This document shows, piece by piece, positions 12,180-21,666 of a DNA stretch of 64,000 bases. This DNA comes from Phanerochaete sordida (Eukaryota > Basidiomycota > Agaricomycetes > Polyporales > Phanerochaetaceae). The stretch spans positions 496,001-560,000 of the forward strand of contig BPQB01000015.1 of the NCBI GenBank assembly GCA_019973155.2, in the 5' to 3' direction. Made by a program: the position numbers and the translations under genes. Numbering within the stretch: the stretch's first letter is position 1; the number at the start of each line of letters is the position of its first letter. A model generated the notes under the pieces. It was not told the origin of the DNA, did no database searches, and saw only the letters and a list, made by a program, of their open reading frames with translations.

Positions 12180-12545
12180 TGGCACAGATCATCCAAGGCA
12201 CCGACTCCATCAGCCTCGACATGTACCTGACCGCGCCGTCGCTGGCCGTCGCCTGGTGGCGCTCGCCACCACCGTCACGGCCCAATGCAACTCTGCGCGC
12301 CGAAGTCCAACTTCGCGTTCTATATTCATGTACCAGCCACGGCCCTTTCAACTGCACGACGCTGGGCGCGTCGAAGAACTACCTGCGCGTACACGGGAGT
12401 CGAGTACGCCGACGAACGCGCGGCACAGGTTACGTAGACGTGGTACACCGCGGCAGACCTCTCGGAGTGCGGCCAGATGTATGCAGAGACGATGTCCGCG
12501 TCGTGCGGAGGACCGTGGAGGATGCAGATCTACAAGCGCGATAAG
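12180..12545 (+). pseudogene. WSC gene relic
   Basis: Fragments of a WSC domain are readable only by changing frame: G-V-E-Y-A-D-E (like G-V-E-Y-G-D-E in the neighbours) at about 12410-12420, a C-G-G-x-W-R-M-Q-I-Y-K ending at about 12505-12540 (identical in the last positions to the gene at 12835), and a stop shortly after. The Cys-bearing C-Y-C-G-T-G block is frameshifted. The upstream motif copy supports descent from the same tandem unit. Confidence 0.6.
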
Positions 12546-12750
12546 TAAATCCGCGCTCTCAGGGGAAATATTGAAATTGACTTCGAAAGATAGATGTAGA
12601 CCTAGCAAAAGGAGACGATTGCTCCGGGTCACCTGGTTGTTGCGGTGTTCTGGAGTGCGGCCGCGTCGAAGAGTCATCATGAACTTGCTGCCAAGGGACC
12701 GATATTACGACGGACCATCCAGACGCCAGTAGGGCCGTGCAGGGCTGCTC

Positions 12751-12764
12751 CAGGGCGATCTGTC
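12751..12764 (+). promoter_or_regulatory. Shared 14-bp WSC promoter motif, with TATA box downstream
   Basis: CAGGGCGATCTGTC, 84 bp before the ATG at 12835. An ATAAATATT TATA-like box follows at about 12777-12785. The same 14 bases occur at 13775 and 14952. Confidence 0.55.
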
Positions 12765-12834
12765 AACCGCGACCACATAAATATTTCGGCGTACGAGAGG
12801 GACCTCAGCGATACTCGCCTTGAGATATCCGCAA

Positions 12835-13601
12835 ATGCAGCTCACCGGCCCAACCTTCCTCCTTGTCGCGCTCTCGCTCGCGACGGGCGTCCACTCGCTG
12901 TGCACAACGCCTGGTTATACTACCGGCATATGCGCCTCGACAGTCAGACCCTATTCCGAGAATGAGTATGTCTGGGGCGGCGCCTGTGGAATTCCAGTGC
13001 CACCTACCGGCCCGCAGACGCTCATGGCCTCGAACGTCGAGTTCTACGATCCTCAGTACGGATGGTACGCATGTCTCCTGCGCCATCCCAGAGCACTGCA
13101 GCTGACCATGCGGTGCTCGCAGTGACGATAGCGCCGGGTACCACCTAGCCTGCTGCGCACAAGCTGTCTGTAAGTCGCTTTCTAGGCACGTTCAAGGGGG
13201 CTGAACCCTCACCGGCGTCCTCAGCATGCGCCGTCTACGAAAACTGCCAGGGCCCGCCGACGCCGCTGCCCCCGCCCGACGCGCAGTTCCCGCCACCGCT
13301 CGCCGAGGGCTGGTCGGTCGACATGCCGTGCGCGGTCGACAACGCGGCGCGCGTGCTCACGAACACCGTCGTGCGGTACGACCCGGGCAACTCGCCGTAC
13401 AGCTGCACGACGTACTGCGGCTCGCTCGGCTACGCGTACGCGGGCGTCGAGTACGGCGACGAGTGCTACTGTGGGACGGGCTACGTCGGCGGCGCGCAGC
13501 CCCCCGCGGCGCCCCTCGACGACTGCGACGTGCTCTGCGCGGGCGGGTCCTATTGGTACTGTGGCGGATCGTGGAGGATGCAGATCTACAAGTTTGCGTA
13601 G
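12835..13601 (+). CDS. Secreted single-WSC-domain protein
   Basis: Exons 12835-13064, 13123-13169 and 13225-13601; 217 residues. A signal peptide of about 21 residues comes first, then the Cys-rich module (S-L-C-T-T-P-G, E-Y-V-W-G-G-A-C-G, A-C-C-A), a short Pro-rich linker and one WSC domain (about 120-216) with G-V-E-Y-G-D-E-C-Y-C-G-T-G and a final C-G-G-S-W-R-M-Q-I-Y. The first exon is 230 nt, exactly as in the gene at 13900, and the middle exon is 47 nt. The predicted product is a small secreted glycan-binding protein. The promoter motif and TATA box lie just upstream. Closest relative in the window: the gene at 13900. Confidence 0.87.
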
Positions 13602-13774
13602 CGCGGTGCGGGGAGAAGGCACCGGAGGGGACGAATCGACGTGCCTGGCGGATAGAGTTATGTTCGCGCGGGATCGGCCGCGTAGGGCCTGTCAAGAATT
13701 CAACATATGATATTGAGCAGCTGACGGACGGAGGTAGTACTGGATTGGTTGTAGCGACATGTAGAGGCCACCTT

Positions 13775-13788
13775 CAGGGCGATCTGTC
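13775..13788 (+). promoter_or_regulatory. Shared 14-bp WSC promoter motif
   Basis: Exact CAGGGCGATCTGTC, 125 bp before the ATG at 13900, with a TATA-like AATAAATA at about 13837-13844. A further element, GAGCAGCTGAC followed by GGAGGTA, lies about 60 bp before it and is repeated before the next gene. Confidence 0.55.
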
Positions 13789-13899
13789 ACTGACCCGGAG
13801 TTGTGAAGAATTCAACAATTCGTCGCGCTGCATGATAATAAATACTCAAGTCAGCAGAAATCCAAGACATCTCCTTCTTCCCTTGAGAACCTGTGAACA

Positions 13900-14674
13900 A
13901 TGCTCACCGTCTTCGCCGTACCCCTTATCGTGTTGCAGCTCGCCTCTGCGGTTGCAGGACAGGCCTGTGCGTCGACACCAGACCACCCACTGCCCATCTG
14001 TGCGCAGTACATCCGTCCATTTTCGGAGAACGCATACTGGTGGGAGAACAGCTGCGACATCACGCCGCCAACCGACACAAGTATCCTCATGGCGGCAGAC
14101 ACCCAGACATACCACCCGGGCATCCCCTGGTGCGTGCGCAACCCGCGTCCTGCGCCGTCGCCCGGACTGACCGCGGCGCAGCAACCTCACCGGCGGCAAC
14201 CCCGGCCACACGATGACCTGCTGCGCGGAAATAGACCACGGTGGGTGCCCACGAGCCTGTGCACGCGCGAGACGGGGCTCACGCGCCGGCGCAGATTGCG
14301 GCGTGTACGGGGACTGCATCGGGCCCGAGACGCCGCCGCCCGCGCCGTACTACCCGCAGTTCCTCGCGCCCGGCTGGGTCTCCTTCGAGGTGTGCGCGCT
14401 CGACAACCCCGCGCGCGTGTTCACAGACGTGACGGTGATGTACCTCCCGGGAAACACGCCCTACGAGTGCACGTTCCAGTGCACGGAGGTCGGCGACTAC
14501 GCGTACGCGGGCGTCGAATATGGCGACGAATGCTACTGCGGGACCGGACTCGTGGACGAAAACGTCCGGCCAACCGCGGATGTGTCGGAGTGCGATGTGC
14601 CCTGCGCTGGCGACTATACTGAGTCGTGCGGGGGATCATGGAGGATACAGATATACAGGTTTACTCTGCTGTGA
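13900..14674 (+). CDS. Secreted single-WSC-domain protein
   Basis: Exons 13900-14129, 14182-14240 and 14295-14674; 222 residues. Signal peptide about 1-20 ending A-V-A-G. The Cys-rich module has C-A-S-T-P-D, Y-W-W-E-N-S-C-D-I and T-C-C-A-E-I. The WSC domain (about 122-220) carries D-N-P-A-R-V-F, G-N-T-P-Y-E-C, Y-A-G-V-E-Y-G-D-E-C-Y-C-G-T-G and C-G-G-S-W-R-I-Q-I-Y. The middle exon is 59 nt, longer than its 44-47-nt equivalents, from an in-frame insertion rich in Gly/Asn. It is an intact member of a tandem array; its neighbour at 15069 is very similar but damaged. Confidence 0.87.
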
Positions 14675-14951
14675 AGGGGTCGTTGAGAGCACTGGACGAA
14701 ATGATGGCCCGGAGATGCTCACGTTCCATTGTATGTCGTACCAATACCCGAATCACTTCGTGTGGTCTGATGTGTAGAATGCAAATGTCAGCCTGTGCCT
14801 GACGCACAAAGTTCGTAGGACGTCGCCTGTGTTCGAGATCGTCCGTGCAGAATTTGTAAAATATTCCAGGCACGAGAATGCATGATAGCGAGCAGCTGAC
14901 AGACCGAGGTATCTCTCGACGCTAGCTGTAGCGGCAACTACGAGGCAGCTC

Positions 14952-14965
14952 CAGGGCGATCTGTC
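14952..14965 (+). promoter_or_regulatory. Shared 14-bp WSC promoter motif
   Basis: Exact CAGGGCGATCTGTC, 117 bp before the ATG at 15069, followed by an ATTAAATAG TATA-like box at 15009. The preceding GAGCAGCTGACAGACCGAGG element matches the one upstream of 13775. Confidence 0.55.
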
Positions 14966-15068
14966 GCTGACTTGCCCCACAATCCGACATGTCGTCGCAC
15001 TGCAGAACATTAAATAGTCGAGTCAGCGGAGGTGAACATATCGATCCACCCCGGTAAACTTGCGAACG

Positions 15069-15814
15069 ATGCTCACCGTCCTCCGTCCTAGTGCTGCAGC
15101 TCGCTTCCGCGGCCGCAGGACTGAACCACTGCGCATCGACGCCGGACTACCCACTGCCCATTTGTGCACAGTACATCCGGCCGTTCTCGGACAATGCCTA
15201 CTGGTGGGAGCACAGCTGCGAGATCACCCCGCCGGCCGACACGAGTATTCTTATGGCAGATGAAATCGAGACCGTCGATATGTATGACTATCCCTGGTGC
15301 GTGCTCCTCGTCCTGCGCCGCCCGCCCGGCTGACCGCGGTGCAGCAACGCTGGCTACACAAAGACCTGCTGTGCCGAGATATACAACAGTGAGTGCCGTC
15401 CAGCCTGGGAGCGCACGGACGAGGCTTATGCGCGTCGGTGCAGGATGTGGCCTGTGGGGAAACTGCACCGGGCCCGAGACGGCGCTGCCGCAGCCGTACT
15501 ACCCGCAGTTCCTCGCGCCCGGCTGGTCGTCCTTTGAAGTGTGCGCGGTCGACAACGCGGCGCGCGTGTTCACGGACGTGACGGTGCTGTATCTGCCGGG
15601 GAACACGCCGTACGAGTGCACGCTGCAGTGCACGGGGTACGCGTACGCGGGCGTCGAGTACGGCGACGAATGTTACTGCGGGAGGGGGCTCGTCGGCGGG
15701 GAGGCCCCGCCGGCCGCGAATGTGTCGGAGTGCGACGTGCTCTGCACTGGCGACTATACCCTGTCGTGTGGTGGGCCGTGGAGGATACAGATATACCAGT
15801 TTGAAGTGGTGTAA
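15069..15814 (+). pseudogene. WSC gene with frameshifted signal peptide
   Basis: Exons 15069-15296, 15345-15388 and 15444-15814 would encode a protein very close to the one at 13900 (C-A-S-T-P-D-Y-P-L-P-I-C, W-W-E-H-S-C-E-I, T-C-C-A-E-I, full WSC domain ending W-R-I-Q-I-Y). The ATG at 15069 is out of frame with the rest: from ATG to the Val-Leu-Gln-Leu-Ala stretch there are 22 nt, against 30 nt in the paralogue, an 8-nt deletion in the signal sequence. Upstream, the body frame meets TAA at 15055 with no ATG. Everything after the signal peptide is intact, so the break is recent or rescued by a non-ATG start (GTG at 15091). Confidence 0.7.
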
Positions 15815-15916
15815 AGGGACGTTGAAGGGGCAAGGGAATGAGACTCGCCGGCATCTAAGACGCGGGATGAGCTCAAGATGAGCTCAAGAGAACTACGGTA
15901 TTGCCGCCTTCCATAC

Positions 15917-15940
15917 CTCGGATGCCACTTCAGCTAGCAT
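15917..15940 (-). pseudogene. Orphan first exon of a DUF6535 gene
   Basis: Eight codons (M-L-A-E-V-A-S-E) followed by the same GTATGGAAGGCG donor as the first exon of the DUF6535 gene at 5256-5233. No second exon follows; the next sequence on this strand is the WSC gene's 3' flank. Confidence 0.55.
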
Positions 15941-16899
15941 CGCCCTCGGTAGACGGAGGGGAGTGCTTCTTGGTTACGTTGAAATGGCCTGGAATGAAGC
16001 CCGCCGGGGCTGACAGGGCAAAGGTTCGATCATCCGTGGACAGCCGGCGGACAATAAGAAGGCAAGAGCATGTAATTCGCAGCGTGTTACATGGCCGAAC
16101 GCCGCTGCAACATGCCGCTATATAGGCGTTGGAAAGGACTCTAGAGTCGTCTCGTTCTTCACGTCGTCGACATGCACAACCAGAGCTCTGTAGCGCTTTG
16201 GGGACGTGTGATGCCACTCGAGCAGGTTGCGAACTGATGCTCTATAGGAGAACAGCCGGTGAATGAGCACTTGAACGTGTGGACGCAGGTTGTTAGCTCT
16301 CACCATGATGAAGACGACATGGCAGCGCCGTGTAGCATAGCACGATGTGAAAGTGACACCCCTCGATTCGAAGTCCAGAAGCGTGTCGTCGATACGGAGC
16401 GTAAAGAGCGTTCAGTGTATGGTCGTGACTTGTTGGCTAGTAAGTTCAATGTCCGATGGGCATGCGGACGATCGTGAGGTGAGTACGCCGAAGGACTGGA
16501 AATGAAAACACTGGACGCACGTCAGATGACAATATTGCACGACGGGTGGTGAGCGCACTAGCTGATATCGCGTCTCATCGCGTTGTAAGCGTTCGAATTT
16601 TCGTGCGGGAAGGGCCGACCAGAGAATGAGAATAATAGGCGTCGAAGCAGATTCCACTGACACGAGTGCGCCTGCAGGGCGAGGTTCCGACAAGGTGCCG
16701 TCAGAAAACTGAATGTCATAATTGACTCTCTCGCACGTACATGACATAGACTCGGCTGTGGTCATAAAGCGTCGGCCCGGAGATGAACGAGCTGCGATGC
16801 CCGTGTCATTGAGCATGTGAAGAGCGAACGTCACGAAAGCGCGTGTAGATCCTCACGGCAAAAGTCTGACGCGGACAGGATCTTCTGCGGTGAGGGAGC

Positions 16900-17790
16900 A
16901 ATTTGGATAGACACAGGTTGGCGTGGGGCGATCAGGACACGATTAGGCTGCAGGAGCTCGTCGCAGGATTGGCGCTTGGTAATAGCGATCGAACGGTAAA
17001 TCCAGTGTGAGCAGCTAGGCGAGCAAATGGCACGATGTGCGAAGGCCGTGACTGGGGTGCATAAAGGCCAGGAAAGCTGCCAGTGACTGAGGCGCTCGCA
17101 TGCGCGGTGCTGAATGGAGGATCGATGTTCGCGACGGTGAGGTGTAGGACCAAAGTGAAATCTTTTGGAAGGGATCGATGGTGGAGTCGAAGGAGGTCAG
17201 GGACACAGAAACCGCATCATCTATATGCTATTGAGAAAATGCACTTGCGAGGGTAGAGGCCGAAGTGCGAAAGCTAGGGTGAGACTTACCTGGGTCCGAC
17301 GACAACGCCCGTCCACTTTCAGTTCAGCTCCACCTGGTAACACCGGCATCAGTCCTGATACAAGCAAAAGACCACGATGTCCCCGGTTCGTACGCGAAGG
17401 CCTGAAATACGTCTGTAGTCAGCGACGGACGCGAAGGGTACAAGGTTCTTACCACGATAGTAGAGGTCGGCCAGCGATCCTACAAAAGTCGTCCGTCGAG
17501 ATTTTCATCCGAGGGGAGAAGTCGCGCGAAGATCCGGGACTCGGGTCCCAAGCAAGCTTCCTCTGCAACGGGAGCGCTGCGACGAACTTCGTGAATCACA
17601 GTTCCCGAAGGGAATGCACGCTCGCGCCAGAGTCATAGCAATCGATGAGATTAACCTCCTGCGCTGCCTATGTACACATGCCAGTGCTTCTAGCCGTCGC
17701 CTCATCGTACCTGTAAAGGTGGTCAAGAACCGAGCAGACCGTCCAGCAGAAAGCCGCATACCAAGATATACACGTGCTCATGAGCGGCAG
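16900..17790 (-). pseudogene. Decayed DUF6534-like seven-helix gene region (copy 2)
   Basis: Minus strand, about 17790-17680: an exon-like stretch with M-S-T-C-I-S-W-Y-A-A-F-C-W-T-V, then V-L-D-H-L-Y-R and a GTACGATG donor. About 17520-17450 reads F-V-G-S-L-A-D-L-Y-Y-R-G-K, and about 17060-16990 reads P-F-A-R-L-A-A-H-T-G-F-T-V-R. Spacing and pattern fit the early, middle and late helices of DUF6534 proteins, but stops interrupt the frame between them. The family call is an inference from these short blocks only. Confidence 0.33.
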
Positions 17791-18922
17791 GAACGTGGAC
17801 GTCGTCGCCTTGCCTTCTGAAGTCGACGTTCCGACGCCGCGCCTTCCACAGGCGCTGGAGTTTCCTGCTCTGCTCCAGGAGCCACGCGAGCAATCAAGCC
17901 TACAACGTCCACTCAGGAGTACAGGGAAGGTCGCAGTCGAAGCCAGGACTCGCTGGCGTCTCCTCGGATCGCCGGCCGTCGCAGACGCGTCGGAGTGGAC
18001 GGCGGTCGGGCCTGCGCAGGTATCCCCGCGAAAGACGTCCTTCCGCCGTCTTCTGGCATCGACACCTCGACACGTCGCCCTCTGCGAACCCTTGCGGCTT
18101 CTGAGATTCGGAGCCACTGCGCTGTCTGCTGCAGAGCAGGGACGCGCGCCCGTGCTGGCGACGCATGGGAGGACGGGACGACGAGCACCGCTCGCCCCCG
18201 GAGAGGCTCGTCCGGACGCGATGTCTGCGAGCGTTGGCGATCCAGCGTCGCTGCGTTGGCAGGCCTGGGGATCTCTGAGTGGCGCGAGCACGGCCGGCGC
18301 GGTGTCCAGACCTGGAGCTTCCCAAGCGGCGCGAGTATCGCTCCGCCTCGTCCCGAGGGGCAGACGCGCGCAAGCCCCGGCACAGTCGCAAGACAGAGGA
18401 GCCACGGAGGAGCTGGACGCGCGCCGAAGGGGGTGCTGCAGCACTGACGAATGGGCTGGGCAGCGACGGACGCAGGCGCTCCCGGAGGTGCACTCCGGCC
18501 CGCCGACGCAGGCACCGCGTCGCGACCAGGGCGGCGACGCGGGGACGCCTGGCCCCGAGGGTGCGCAGGAGTCGCGTGCGGACGGTGCGTCCTGGTGCGC
18601 ACGCTCGAACGTAGGACGCACGGGCGGGACATGGTCGGCGCTGTGTGCGGGTCGGCGCGGTGTGCGGGTCGGCGTGGGCGGAGTGCATGGGGGTGCCCTG
18701 GGTGCGTGCGTCGCGTGGCTGAGGCCTGGGCGAGGGCGAGGGCTGCTGGGGGCGCGCGCCGGGCGGCGGGTAGGACGCACCGCGGATTCTGCGGTCTGAG
18801 AGCCCGACGAATATGCTTTGCGACTTCGTACGCGTCCCACCCTCTCCCACCGCGCCCCGCCGCCCCTCCTCTTCGCCCACGCTCCGCCAAGCGTCGCCCG
18901 TGTCGCCCACCTCAGGGCTCAC

Positions 18923-20368
18923 TCAGGGCTCGAAGTCGTCCGTAAACTGCCGCCGCACGCTCCGGCTCCGGCTGCGCGCCCCACGTATGCTGCTCAGCCG
19001 CGCGAGCACGCGCCGCCGCCAGCGGTGCTCCTTCCCTCCCCCTCCGCCCTCTTCTCCCCCTTCTCCTCCCCCTCCACCACCACCATGTCCGTCATCACCA
19101 TCTTCGTCGGAGCCGTGCGCACCGCCGCGCAGACGACTGTACAGCCCCCCGCGCCCGTCATGCCCGGCGCTGTCGAGCGCAGCGTCGAGCGTCGAGTCGA
19201 AGGGCGAGAACGGCGAGCCGAGCGAGGTGGAGGACGCTGAGGAGTACGCGATCGACTCCATCGAGCGGCGCGGCGCGGGCGCTGTCGGCTCCCACGGCGC
19301 GTCTTGGGGTTTGGGCTTGGGCGAGCTGGTGGTGAGCGCGGGGCTCGAGGTGAGAGTCGGGCTGGTGGCGGTGGACGTCGGGCTGAGCGTGGGGTCGGGG
19401 CTCGCGACGAGACCGGGGCTGAAGGCCGGGCTGGCGGTGCATTCGGGCGCAGGCGCGCCAGCAGTCGCGTCCCCGTGGGCGGCGCCGGGGTGCGTTCGCG
19501 GGCGCGGCGTGCCGCTCGGCGTCGGCGGCGTCAGCGCGAGCGCGGGCTCGCAGGGCACGCTCTCGCCTTCTGCGCTCTGCGTCGCGTCGCTTGCTGCGTC
19601 AGCAGACGAGGGCGCGCGCGCACGCTGTTCTGCTGTGGTCGGGGCGGGTGGAGGCGCGGGGTCGGCAGCGAACGCGCCCGGACAGCTCGGCTCGCCGGCG
19701 CGCGCGAGCAGCGCGTCGGGGTAGCGCACCGCGGCGTGCACGCCGGCGTGTACCTCTGCGAGGCGGTCGTACACCCACGCGAGCGTATCTGCCTGTGTCA
19801 GCCCGCGCACGCCACACGATAGAAAACGGTAGGCGTACAGAGGAAATCCCGGAGATCCGCCACCGCGTCTCGCTCCAACACCCCGAACAGCCCGGGGGGC
19901 AGACGGTGCCGCAGGCGCTCGCCCCAGAAGAGTCTGCGTAGTGTGAGCGGTGGAAGGGCAGGTGGAACGGGGGACGTACGCGAGGCCGGCGAGGATCGCG
20001 GCGAGCCAGTCCGCGCTGTGTGCGCTGTGGTGCGTGAAGGGGCATTTGCGCAGCGCGAGGAGCAGCGCTGCGCAAGTTACGAGCGCGGCGTACCAGTCGA
20101 GCAGCGGCGCGGGCGCGGGAGGCTGGGTCTCCAGTGCAGATGGCTGAGGCTCGGGCAACGGTTCGAGTTTTGCATCCGCGTCGGGATGATAGATGGTAAC
20201 TGGAGGCGGCACAGGCGAGTGCACCGGCAGCGCGGGCGATGCGCTGGCGCACGACGCTGCGCGTGCGTGCGTCGGGACGTCAGCGCGCGGTCTGTCGTAG
20301 CCCTCGCTGTGGCGCGAGGGCAGGCGGAGGCTGCTGATGCTGCGGCGCGGACGGTGGTGGCTCGACAT
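18923..20368 (-). CDS. Family C membrane-anchored protein, long form
   Basis: Exons 20368-19980, 19933-19839 and 19788-18923 (introns 46 and 50 nt), 449 residues. The N-terminal 90 residues are Ser/Arg/Pro-rich. A hydrophobic segment L-D-W-Y-A-A-L-V-T-C-A-A-L-L-L-A-L lies near 93-110 and a second, A-D-W-L-A-A-I-L-A-G-L-A, near 118-130. The first intron (phase 2) falls exactly there, followed by L-F-W-G-E-R-L-R and D-A-V-A-D-L-R-D-F-L. The C-terminal half is a long low-complexity Ala/Pro/Ser/Thr region with a poly-Gly/Glu run and a basic R-S-R-S-R-S-V-R-R tail. The start at 20368 is supported by the pseudogene's matching ATG. Family C members at 51.6 and 61.8 kb share the membrane segment, the intron position and phase, and F-W. 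Function unknown. Confidence 0.65.
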   Translation of the reverse strand: MSSHHRPRRSISSLRLPSRHSEGYDRPRADVPTHARAASCASASPALPVHSPVPPPVTIYHPDADAKLEPLPEPQPSALETQPPAPAPLLDWYAALVTCAALLLALRKCPFTHHSAHSADWLAAILAGLAYVPRSTCPSTAHTTQTLLGRAPAAPSAPRAVRGVGARRGGGSPGFPLYAYRFLSCGVRGLTQADTLAWVYDRLAEVHAGVHAAVRYPDALLARAGEPSCPGAFAADPAPPPAPTTAEQRARAPSSADAASDATQSAEGESVPCEPALALTPPTPSGTPRPRTHPGAAHGDATAGAPAPECTASPAFSPGLVASPDPTLSPTSTATSPTLTSSPALTTSSPKPKPQDAPWEPTAPAPRRSMESIAYSSASSTSLGSPFSPFDSTLDAALDSAGHDGRGGLYSRLRGGAHGSDEDGDDGHGGGGGGGEGGEEGGGGGKEHRWRRRVLARLSSIRGARSRSRSVRRQFTDDFEP

Positions 20369-21666
20369 CGGAGGTCGGGGCTGGCTGGCGGGGGCGGCGC
20401 GGGTGCTTATGTCAGCGGGCGCGCGTAAGCACTGGAGGGGTTGCGTAGAAGGGATCGTTGTGTGTGTAGTGGAGTGCGCGGGACGGTGTGCGCGTTGAGC
20501 GAGGAGAGAGGGGAGGCCGGCCGTGGGACGGCTCGCGGTATATGAGGGGCGCGGGCGCCTGCCGCTCGGCTGCGGGTGCATCCTGGCGGGGGCCGTGCGC
20601 AGCGTGGGCGAATCGCGACAGGGGGAAGCGGCGAAGGACAGCTAAGGTTCGCCTCGGCGCGAGCAGCGCAGCGGGCGGTGCAGCGTTCGGCGAGCGGGCC
20701 AGCGAAGGTCAGCGGGGGCGTGTCCGCAGGAGCGGCGCAGCGCCAGGGGCGATCGCACCGAGGATGCGGCGGGTGCGCGGATATGGCCCGCCGCGCGTGT
20801 TTCTGGGGGCGCCGCACAGGGGCGTGGCGGAAGACTCATAGAGGGTGTGTTCTCGACTGGCCGGCGGGCGTTCTGCGCCAGAGGGCACGGGCGCCGTGGG
20901 TGCTGCGCGGAGAGGTAAACAGGGTGTATGCTGTGTGGGTCGCAGATTGGCTCACGATGTGCCGTCGATCCGCGCGCGGGCAGTCCTTCGCGTTCATAGG
21001 GACAGATTTAGCACCGCCGCAGCGGCGAGAAGGGTGATGCAGCCACGGCCGGACTTCTGTGTCCATGGAGGAACGAGCCCAGAAATCTCGCAAGAACCGG
21101 TGGAGCGCTGACTCAGGCGCCGGGGCTCTGGGCGGAGCACCATTCGTTCATCGCACGACAGTCACGAAGAGAGTATCTATTCCGGTTGGACCGGACGTAT
21201 CATTGCAGCGCAGCTCTATGCGGGGCAGAACAGCAGTGTCCTCAAAGGGGGGCGCCAAAGCGAGACGTTTGTCAGCACGGCAAGTCAGCAAAGCGACGGG
21301 CGCTTCAGGGGGAAGCAAAGCGCAAGCGAGTGGCAGGCTATGAGTGTGGGACGCAGAGGCATAGGTGCTTGTGGCGGCGGATACGGAGGAGGAGGTCGAG
21401 GAGGCGTTACGGCTGATGTGACCGATCGTGTTCACATGATTGTTGGTCGGGCCAAACACGCGCATACAGTTCAACGGCGCGCGTCCACGTGGGAGACGCT
21501 TTCGCCCGATACGCTGGCGCTCGGTGACACGCTTTGCCTCCTGCCATCATCTGCCCTCCCAAGCCCGTCTCGCTTGCTCGCTCTCGCCCTCGCCGCCCCC
21601 GACAGCGCGAACGAGGCCTCCACCGTCGCCACCGCGGCACAGCACAGCGCAGCGGCACGGCCCAGA
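20369..21666. promoter_or_regulatory. Divergent promoter region, 1.3 kb
   Basis: Lies between the family C gene (reading left) and the large nuclear-type gene (reading right). A TCATATACC TATA-like sequence on minus at about 20540 is a candidate for the left gene. A CT-rich tract at 21530-21600 directly before the right gene is typical of fungal transcription starts. No gene is supported within it. Confidence 0.45.

Larger units (their letters stand above)
15850..20427. repeat. Segmental duplication, copy 2
   Basis: Direct counterpart of 5170-9313. Its left edge joins the 3' flank of the last WSC gene at a point equal to the second-exon ATG of the DUF6535 gene, so this copy has the 5' flank of that gene but none of its body. 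The right edge is after GGGCGCGCGT near 20427. It is about 0.4 kb longer than copy 1 through many indels. Confidence 0.75.

Noticed and set aside
12820..12834. Earlier start for the WSC gene at 12820
   Set aside because: It is a TTG, not ATG; the ATG at 12835 gives a clean signal peptide and a 230-nt first exon equal to that of the next gene.
17668..18840. 390-residue minus and 341-residue plus open frames over the same DNA
   Set aside because: Both strands are open because of GC content, and neither shows domain motifs. Only the small DUF6534-like stretch at the left end of the minus frame looks meaningful.
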